DNA from: UBA1447 sp964627535
Lineage (GTDB): Bacteria; Bacillota; Clostridia; Oscillospirales; Acutalibacteraceae
Length of the DNA: 64,000 bases
Direction: 5' to 3'
Assembly: GCA_964627535.1 (NCBI GenBank)
Contig: CAZVJW010000009.1
Coordinates: forward strand, 1-64,000
Below are positions 58,489 to 64,000 of this stretch, piece after piece. How positions within the stretch are numbered: the first letter of the stretch is position 1; every line of letters starts with the position of its first letter. The notes below the pieces were generated by a model that was not told where the DNA came from, did not search any database, and worked only from the letters and a program-made list of their open reading frames with translations. The position numbers and the translations under genes are program-made.

Positions 58489-59793
58489 ATGGACCTTTTT
58501 GAAAAACTCCGCATCCTGACAGATTCGGCGAAATACGATGTTGCCTGCACCAGCAGCGGTTCAAGTTCAAACGGCGCGGGCGGTGCCATCGGCAACACCG
58601 TCAGTTGCGGTATTTGCCACACCTTCGCCGCGGACGGCCGCTGCGTCTCGCTGCTCAAAGTGCTTATGAGCAACGCCTGCGTCTATGACTGCCTGTACTG
58701 TGTCAACCGCGTGTCCAACGACATTGAGCGGGCGACTTTCAACCCGCGCGAACTCGCCGATTTGACCATTGCCTTTTATAAACGCAATTATATTGAAGGC
58801 TTATTTCTCAGTTCAGGCGTTGTCAAAAACCCCGATTACACCTGTGAGCGCATGATCGAGTCGCTGCGTATTCTGCGTGAGGATTACGGCTTCGGCGGCT
58901 ATATCCACGCCAAAGCGATTCCGGGCGCGGACAACCGTCTGCTCGAACGGCTCGGATGTTTGACAGACAGAATGAGTGTCAACATCGAACTGCCTTCGCA
59001 GCAAAGTCTGCGCCTGCTCGCCCCGAATAAAACCAGGGAATCCATTTTGCGACCAATGGGGTTGATTCGGGAGCGTATCCTCGAAAACCCGGCCAGTCTT
59101 GCCTCCCCCAGCCGCGCCGCGCGTTTCGCCCCCGCCGGGCAGAGCACCCAGCTCATCGTCGGGGCATCACCCGAAAGCGACTACCAAATACTCTCACTTT
59201 CTGCCGCACTGTATAAGAAATACGAACTCAAGCGCGTGTTCTATTCCGCGTACATTCCGGTTGCCGACAATGCGCTTCTGCCCGCGGTCACAACCAAACC
59301 GCCGCTGCTGCGCGAGCACCGCCTTTACCAGGCGGACTGGCTGCTGCGCTTTTACGGTTTTGAGGCGGGGGAACTGCTGGACGAAACGCACTGTAACTTC
59401 AATGAATTTGTCGACCCCAAATGCAACTGGGCGCTCAACCACCTTGAGCAGTTCCCCGTTGAGGTCAACACCGCCCCGCGGGAAATCCTCCTGCGTGTGC
59501 CGGGTTTCGGAGTCACCGGTGTCAAGCGGATCATGCAGGCGCGGCGCGCGGGGCAACTGAGCTTCGAGAGCCTAAAAAAACTCGGCGTTACGCTCAAGCG
59601 CGCGCAGTATTTCATCACCTGCTCAACCAAGTCGGCGCCGGGGCTGGTCTTCACCCATGATAGCATCCTGCGCGCCCTGATGTCCTATAACTGCCGCACC
59701 GCTTACGAGGCGGGGGGATACGAACAGCTGAGTCTTTTCACCCTCTCGCCGGATAGAGAGGATCATGTTAAATGCCTGACCGGTCAACTGTAA
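58489..59793 (+). CDS. Putative DNA modification/repair radical SAM protein
   Basis: 434 residues, similar to the TIGR03916-type family. The 4Fe-4S/SAM motif CVYDCLYC uses Cys64, Cys68 and Cys71. The barrel includes GLFLSSGVVKNPDYT and YIHAKAIPGAD. A helix-hairpin-helix DNA-binding region (about 330-395, EVNTAPREILLRVPGFGVTG and VTLKRAQYF) ends the core. The start at 58489 follows GGAGGG. It overlaps the DUF4130 gene by 22 bases; this pairing is characteristic. The reaction is unknown; the SOS box and HhH suggest DNA lesion processing. Confidence 0.9.
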   Translation: MDLFEKLRILTDSAKYDVACTSSGSSSNGAGGAIGNTVSCGICHTFAADGRCVSLLKVLMSNACVYDCLYCVNRVSNDIERATFNPRELADLTIAFYKRNYIEGLFLSSGVVKNPDYTCERMIESLRILREDYGFGGYIHAKAIPGADNRLLERLGCLTDRMSVNIELPSQQSLRLLAPNKTRESILRPMGLIRERILENPASLASPSRAARFAPAGQSTQLIVGASPESDYQILSLSAALYKKYELKRVFYSAYIPVADNALLPAVTTKPPLLREHRLYQADWLLRFYGFEAGELLDETHCNFNEFVDPKCNWALNHLEQFPVEVNTAPREILLRVPGFGVTGVKRIMQARRAGQLSFESLKKLGVTLKRAQYFITCSTKSAPGLVFTHDSILRALMSYNCRTAYEAGGYEQLSLFTLSPDREDHVKCLTGQL

Positions 59794-60575
59794 ATTATGT
59801 GTACGACGGCAGCTTCGAGGGTTTTTTGAGCCTGGTGTTCGAAAGCTGGCGAAAAAAGGAATTGCCTGCCATGGTCTTTCCTGCCGGCAGCGAGCTGATG
59901 ACGCTATTCCCCTCTTACTATATCGAAACAGATGATGAAAAGGCATTAAGGGTCGAAAAAGGCATCATCAAAGCCGCAGGCGCTGATGCTTTTTGCAATG
60001 TCGAACAGTGTTTTCTCTCCTGCGCTGCCCAAAAGGAACTGCTCTTGCTTGACTACATCCGCCTTTGTATCGGACAGGGAACCAAGGTGCTCTCCATGCT
60101 CGCCGATGACACGGTGCACGCCGTTGAAAAAGCGGCGTTTGCCTGCGCAAGGGAGGGGCATCTTTACAAGGGTTTTGCCCGCTTTTCGGTGCACGGGGAT
60201 GTGATGACCGCTGTTATTGAGCCGAAAAACAGCATCCTGCCGCTGATCGCAGACCATTTCTGCGAGCGCTACCATGCGGAAAGCTTTATTATCTATGACA
60301 AAACGCATGGCTCCGCTTTGATTTTCTCAAAGAGAAACAGCGCCATTGTCCCGGCGGAGGGTTTTGAGCCGCCCCGGGCGGACACAAGCGAAATCGAAGC
60401 CCGGCGTTTGTGGAAACTTTTTTACGACACAATTGCTATCGAACAGCGGGACAATCCGCGCTGCAGAATGTCCATGATGCCGAAAAGATTTTGGAGCCGT
60501 TTGACCGAAATGGAAGAAAAACCGGAATGCCCGGCATTATCGCAGCCGGGCAATTCAATACTAATCCCTCTTTAA
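59772..60575 (+). CDS. DUF4130 (TIGR03915-type) probable DNA metabolism protein
   Basis: 267 residues. N-terminal YVYDGSFEGFLSLVFE is the family signature. The C-terminal half has the DUF4130 block (EARRLWKLFYDTIAI, MMPKRFWSRLTE). Family members partner the radical SAM protein and are sometimes fused to a uracil-DNA glycosylase domain, absent here. The natural end seems to have been rewritten: the last codons (ILIPL and TAA) lie within the MITE starting at 60558. Confidence 0.88.
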   Translation: MPDRSTVNYVYDGSFEGFLSLVFESWRKKELPAMVFPAGSELMTLFPSYYIETDDEKALRVEKGIIKAAGADAFCNVEQCFLSCAAQKELLLLDYIRLCIGQGTKVLSMLADDTVHAVEKAAFACAREGHLYKGFARFSVHGDVMTAVIEPKNSILPLIADHFCERYHAESFIIYDKTHGSALIFSKRNSAIVPAEGFEPPRADTSEIEARRLWKLFYDTIAIEQRDNPRCRMSMMPKRFWSRLTEMEEKPECPALSQPGNSILIPL

Positions 60576-60659
60576 AACATAACTAAAAAAAAGTACAAAA
60601 ACCCATTAATCAAAGGTTTTTGCTTGATTTCACAGAGGTTTTATTATCGGGATTAGTAT
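60558..60659. mobile_element. MITE-like element, copy C (102 bp)
   Basis: Perfect 11-base terminal inverted repeats, ATACTAATCCC at 60558-60568 and GGGATTAGTAT at 60649-60659, identical to copy D. Interior similarity to copy E (20866-20968) is about 85-90 percent by eye. It has no coding potential of its own but supplies the final codons and stop of the DUF4130 gene. Confidence 0.8.
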
Positions 60660-60743
60660 ACCCGCACCGACTTGACCGCACAAGTCAGCTGAACACACAA
60701 GGGGCAGACCGGAGGGTTTGTCTTTTTTTAACCGGCACCGTCA

Positions 60744-60772
60744 TTGTGAAATAGCGCAGTATTTGATATAAT
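60744..60772 (+). promoter_or_regulatory. Promoter of uvrC
   Basis: TTGTGA (60744-60749) and TATAAT (60767-60772) at 17 bases. The start codon lies about 25 bases after the predicted transcription start. No LexA box is seen. Confidence 0.6.
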
Positions 60773-60804
60773 ATCTTGAATGTTATATTTATACAGGTGA
60801 CACA

Positions 60805-62658
60805 ATGAACGATACCCTTCAAAAGCTCCGCGAAAAATCGATGCGCCTGCCGCAAACCCCCGGTGTTTATCTGATGAAAAACGCCAAGGGGGAGATTATT
60901 TATGTTGGCAAGGCGAAGGCGCTTAAAAACCGTGTAAGCACCTATTTCAGCGGGCAGGATCATTACATTAAAGTCAGTAAAATGATTGAAAAAGTGGCCG
61001 ATTTTGATTACATTCTTACCGACAGCGAATTTGAGGCGCTTGTGTTGGAGTGCAGCCTCATCAAACAGCACATGCCGAAGTACAATATACTGCTCAAGGA
61101 TGACAAGGGCTACCATTACATTAAAATCACCACCGGTCCCTGGCCGTCCATCACCGCCGTCAAGAAAAAGTTTGACGACGGCGCGGAATATATCGGCCCT
61201 TATACAAACTCTTTCGCCGTTTCCAAGCCGGTGGACGAGGCTTTGAAAATATTCCGCTTGCCGCAGTGTTCTAAAACCTTTCCCGCGGACTGGGGGAAAA
61301 GCCGTCCCTGCCTCAACTTTTTCATTCAGCAATGTTCCGCCCCGTGCGCGGGCAAAATTAAGGAAACCGCCTACAATGAGGCGGTTTCCGAAGCGGTTGC
61401 CTTTTTAAAGGGCGGCAGCGGCGCGGCACTGAAGGATTTGCAGCGGCGCATGGATGAGGCGGCGGAGAGTTTGGAGTATGAAAAAGCCGGCAGACTCAGG
61501 GACACCATCAACGCAATCAAGCGGATGAACGAAAGGCAGAAAGTCGTATCCGCCGGGGTAAAGGAACAGGATGTTTTCGCTATTGTCCAGGGCAGTGCTC
61601 AGGAGGATAGCCGCACAAGCGAAAAAGCATGCCTCGCTGTTCTGCGTTTTTCCGAAAACCGGCTTTTTGACAGCGAGCACTTCATCTTCGACAATCCCGA
61701 AAATCTTCCCGCCGCGCGCCATGAGCTGCTGAGAAGCTTCTACATGATGCGGGATAATGTCCCCCCGCGTATAGCGGTTGACGGCGAGGTTGAAAACGCG
61801 GAACTTATTTCGGACTGGTTAACGTTAAAAGCCGGGAAGAAGGTTACGGTAACTTTGCCGCAAAAAGGCAAGCAAGCTGAGCTGTTGGCGCTTTGCCGCG
61901 CTAATGCGGCGGAAAAATTAGCCAACAGCATCGGCAGGGCCGGGAAAGACACCGCCGCGCTTGACGAACTTGCCAAGCTGCTCGGGCTCCCCTCTCCGCC
62001 GGAATATATAGAGGCATACGATATTTCCCACACTGGCGGCAGCGAGAATGTGGCGGGTATGGTGGTTTTCAAAAACGGTATTCCTTTTAAGGCCGGTTAC
62101 AAACGTTTTATTATCAAGGGTTTTACCGGGCAGGACGATTACGCTTCGATGGCGGAAGTGCTTGCCCGCAGGATGCAGAGATATATGGATGAAAAGGAAA
62201 GCAAGACAGGCTTCGGTAAACTGCCGGATTTAATTCTGCTTGACGGCGGACAGGGGCAGGTGAATGCCGTTTTACCGGTATTAAGGCAATTCGGGCTTGA
62301 CATTCCCCTTTTCGGCATGGTGAAGGATAACCGGCACCGCACCCGGGCGATTGCGGAAAGCGGCGGGGAAATTGTTCTCAACTCAAAACGGGCGGCATTC
62401 ACGCTGGTTTCCACCATACAGGATGAGGTGCATCGCTTCGCTGTTGAATATCACCGCAAAAAGCGCAAACACAGCACCCTTTCCGGCACGTTGACAGACA
62501 TTGACGGTGTTGGCAAAGCAACTTCAAAAGCGCTGCTCGGGCATTTTAAAACAATGAAAGCCATCAAAGCAGCAAGTGTTGAACAGCTTAAAGAAGTCAA
62601 GGGTATCAGCGAAAGGGTGGCGGGGAATATATTTGGAGCGATACACGAGGAGACTTAA
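60805..62658 (+). CDS. uvrC: Excinuclease ABC subunit UvrC
   Basis: 617 residues. The GIY-YIG nuclease domain (about 15-95, TPGVYLMKNAKGEIIYVGKA in the first part) makes the 3' incision. A UVR motif lies near 215 (AAESLEYEKAGRLRD). The RNase H-like 5' nuclease domain (about 380-540, IEAYDISHTGG, LILLDGGQGQ) is followed by tandem helix-hairpin-helix repeats (GVGKATSKALL, VKGISERVAGN). Full length. AGGTGA precedes the ATG. Lies next to the SOS-boxed pair but has its own promoter. Confidence 0.97.
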   Translation: MNDTLQKLREKSMRLPQTPGVYLMKNAKGEIIYVGKAKALKNRVSTYFSGQDHYIKVSKMIEKVADFDYILTDSEFEALVLECSLIKQHMPKYNILLKDDKGYHYIKITTGPWPSITAVKKKFDDGAEYIGPYTNSFAVSKPVDEALKIFRLPQCSKTFPADWGKSRPCLNFFIQQCSAPCAGKIKETAYNEAVSEAVAFLKGGSGAALKDLQRRMDEAAESLEYEKAGRLRDTINAIKRMNERQKVVSAGVKEQDVFAIVQGSAQEDSRTSEKACLAVLRFSENRLFDSEHFIFDNPENLPAARHELLRSFYMMRDNVPPRIAVDGEVENAELISDWLTLKAGKKVTVTLPQKGKQAELLALCRANAAEKLANSIGRAGKDTAALDELAKLLGLPSPPEYIEAYDISHTGGSENVAGMVVFKNGIPFKAGYKRFIIKGFTGQDDYASMAEVLARRMQRYMDEKESKTGFGKLPDLILLDGGQGQVNAVLPVLRQFGLDIPLFGMVKDNRHRTRAIAESGGEIVLNSKRAAFTLVSTIQDEVHRFAVEYHRKKRKHSTLSGTLTDIDGVGKATSKALLGHFKTMKAIKAASVEQLKEVKGISERVAGNIFGAIHEET

Positions 62659-62660
62659 GC

Positions 62661-62717
62661 TTGAGAAGAAGTGGATAAGAAGTTGGGAAGAAGTCACACT
62701 TCTCCACCTCTTCTCAA
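62661..62717. repeat. Compact hairpin of the GAGAAG repeat family
   Basis: TTGAGAAGAAGTGGA (62661-62675) pairs with TCCACCTCTTCTCAA (62703-62717) with a single mismatch, and AAGAAGT/ACTTCT pair inside. It is the clearest complete stem of the family and directly follows uvrC. Confidence 0.7.
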
Positions 62718-62738
62718 AAATGAAAGGAATAAATCAAA

Positions 62739-62798
62739 ATGGATTTTACGGCGCACAATGATGAAGTTAATAGCGTTTGGGAGAGCTATAATGCCTGA
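62739..62798 (+). pseudogene. N-terminal remnant of a URO-D-like gene (19 codons)
   Basis: AAAGGAA then ATG 62739 opens a frame coding MDFTAHNDEVNSVWESYNA and closing at TGA 62796. This matches the start of a URO-D family subgroup that begins with (H)NxEVxxVWxAY, as I recall it. Everything after codon 19 is gone. Could be chance; confidence is low. Confidence 0.35.
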
Positions 62799-62832
62799 TT
62801 CATAATATCAGTCTCAAACCCAATTTTTTTAC

Positions 62833-62862
62833 TTGACAATATACAATAAATGGTGTGATAAT
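62833..62862 (+). promoter_or_regulatory. Promoter of rsmD
   Basis: TTGACA (62833-62838) and GATAAT (62857-62862), 18 bases apart. Confidence 0.65.
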
Positions 62863-62894
62863 ACAATGTGCAATAATTTTATGGAGAAGTATCG

Positions 62895-63425
62895 ATGAGA
62901 GTAATTACCGGCATATCCAAAGGCAGAGTTCTGAAAACCCTTGAAGGTGAAAATATCCGCCCTACCATTGAAAGGGTTAAAGAGGCCGTTTTCAGCATCA
63001 TCCAATTTGAAATTGAAGGCCGCAGAGTGCTTGACCTTTTTGCCGGTTCCGGCCAGCTTGGAATTGAAACTTTAAGCAGAGGCGCCGCTTCGGCCGTCTT
63101 TATTGATTCCGATAAGCAGGCAATACAAATCGTTAAGGCTAACCTTGAATCTACCGGTCTTGGTGAAAACGCTGTCGTACTGCAAACGGACGCTTTGGCC
63201 TTTCTGCAAACCTCCGAACTGAACTTTGACATTGTTTTTTTAGACCCTCCTTACGGTACAGGCGTCTTACAGAAAGCATTGCCGCTTGCAGCGGCGAAAA
63301 CGGCTCAAGGCGGAATCATCATGTGTGAAGCACCGTTTACCGAGAAACTGCCCGAAAGTGCCGGCGCTTTTACGCTCACCCGCATTTATAAATACGGTAA
63401 AACGGCGATAACCACATACAGGTGA
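62895..63425 (+). CDS. rsmD: 16S rRNA (guanine(966)-N(2))-methyltransferase RsmD
   Basis: 176 residues. AdoMet-binding LDLFAGSGQLGIETLSRGA (split as LDLFAGSG and GIETLSRGA) and the catalytic FLDPPYGTG identify the RsmD family. An N-terminal RNA-binding loop (RPTIERVKEAVFSII) is typical. It precedes coaD, as in many Firmicutes. Confidence 0.96.
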   Translation: MRVITGISKGRVLKTLEGENIRPTIERVKEAVFSIIQFEIEGRRVLDLFAGSGQLGIETLSRGAASAVFIDSDKQAIQIVKANLESTGLGENAVVLQTDALAFLQTSELNFDIVFLDPPYGTGVLQKALPLAAAKTAQGGIIMCEAPFTEKLPESAGAFTLTRIYKYGKTAITTYR

Positions 63426-63429
63426 CGGA

Positions 63430-63618
63430 GTTGTCAGTGGTCGGTGGCTGGTGGCCATCGGATTGGGACGACTGATTTTTGTGATTATTGTTTAATTCAT
63501 AACCATTTTATGTATTTCGTTTTTCTTTTTGAGCTCGATATGTTAATGACTTATCTCGGCAGCATGGATATGGTCTTCGTTCTGCTAAACACTGGCCACT
63601 GTCCGCTGCCCACTAAAA
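63430..63618. repeat. Inverted CAGTGG-type repeats flanking an AT-rich core
   Basis: CAGTGGTCGGTGGCTGGTGG (from 63434) opposes GGCCACTGTCCGCTGCCCAC (from about 63593), about 70 percent complementary, with roughly 140 AT-rich bases between. The left arm type also occurs at 14743-14783. It lies between rsmD and coaD. Confidence 0.5.
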
Positions 63619-63633
63619 AAGAAGGTTTTTGCC

Positions 63634-64000
63634 ATGAAAATTGCTATATGTCCCGGAAGTTTTGACCCGGTAACCAAAGGGCACGTTGATATCATCAACC
63701 GCACCGCAAAAATGTTTGACAAGGTGATAGTTGTTGTGATGATCAATTACCACAAACCCGAAAGAAGCTTTACCGCCGAAGAGCGTGTCGAACTTTTAAG
63801 GCGCTGCACAACAAATTTAAAAAATGTTGAAATTGACACCTACAACGGTCTGCTTGCCGATTACGCAAGAACTCATAATGCCGTTGCCATTGTTAAGGGA
63901 CTTCGGGCTGTTTCCGATTTCGAAGATGAATTCCAACAGGCATTAACAAATAAAAAACTTAATCCCATGGTTGAAACCGTATTCGTAACCGCAAACGCCG
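63634..64000 (+). CDS. coaD: Phosphopantetheine adenylyltransferase CoaD (partial, runs off the window)
   Basis: The first 122 codons are present; the 3' end lies beyond the window. The nucleotidyltransferase motif PGSFDPVTKGHVDII (T/HxGH with GH conserved) sits at the N-terminus, and IVKGLRAVSDFEDEFQQA follows in the family-specific position. CoaD makes dephospho-CoA from phosphopantetheine and ATP. Start 63634 follows GAAGG. Confidence 0.95.
   Translation, partial: MKIAICPGSFDPVTKGHVDIINRTAKMFDKVIVVVMINYHKPERSFTAEERVELLRRCTTNLKNVEIDTYNGLLADYARTHNAVAIVKGLRAVSDFEDEFQQALTNKKLNPMVETVFVTANA

Noticed and set aside
63444..63665. Open frame of 73 codons between rsmD and coaD
   Set aside because: It overlaps the CAGTGG inverted repeat and the coaD start, has no ribosome site and shows no family motif.
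1..64000. CRISPR array, prophage or integrative element
   Set aside because: No regularly spaced direct repeats, and no integrase, phage structural or conjugation genes were seen.

Overview
The window looks like chromosomal DNA from an anaerobic Gram-positive bacterium of the Clostridia, probably Oscillospirales/Ruminococcaceae-like. The evidence is a complete rnfCDGEAB operon with ApbE, a ctsR-mcsA-mcsB-clpC operon with CtsR heptads, a cyclic-di-AMP receptor, the phoH-ybeY-dgkA-era-recO and rpsP-khpA-rimM-trmD orders, dockerin modules on secreted proteins, and strong Shine-Dalgarno sites. The genus assignment is inference. No rRNA, tRNA, CRISPR array or complete insertion sequence was seen.

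Layout. (1) 0.2-16 kb is an accessory region. It holds a heparinase II/III-like protein, a putative five-bladed propeller glycosidase with no conventional start codon, and three large secreted proteins built from DUF6273, InlB-type repeats, dockerin and Ig-like modules. Two fragments of the C-terminus of a DNA methyltransferase/restriction enzyme lie between them, and a CapA-like lipoprotein follows. Part of this region is a roughly 1.3-kb duplication. (2) 16-21 kb is the CtsR-controlled protein quality-control operon on the minus strand. (3) 21-25 kb carries a carotenoid-type glycosyltransferase/acyltransferase pair, a lipoprotein and an iron alcohol dehydrogenase. (4) 25-33 kb is the Rnf ion-pump operon with its flavin transferase. 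(5) 33-39 kb is a minus-strand run (epimerase, CPBP protease, SDR, phosphodiesterase, HAD) facing a sugar isomerase/amidohydrolase pair. (6) 39-45 kb is the ribosome-maturation and repair operon ending in mutS2. (7) 45-51 kb has a MarR/FMN-binding/flavodoxin operon, an ABC exporter with PH-like and zinc-ribbon domains plus DUF1854, and the DarA receptor. (8) 51-55.5 kb holds ylxM-ffh, the rpsP group and HPr. (9) 55.7-64 kb has a URO-D family protein, an AT-rich lipoprotein, a decayed membrane-protein gene, an SOS-boxed radical-SAM/DUF4130 repair pair, uvrC, rsmD and the start of coaD.

The most notable points are these. A non-coding mobile-element-like family (termini TACTAATCCC) has five copies, one of which supplies the last codons and stop of a gene. 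A perfect sigma-A promoter carries a LexA box in front of the radical-SAM repair pair. RnfG has two flavinylation motifs, while RnfD has Ser where Thr usually carries FMN. A family of GAGAAG-rich hairpin repeats is scattered through the intergenic gaps. The secreted DUF6273 proteins appear to diversify by duplication and fusion.

All calls rest on reading the sequence and on recalled family motifs. No database search was run.
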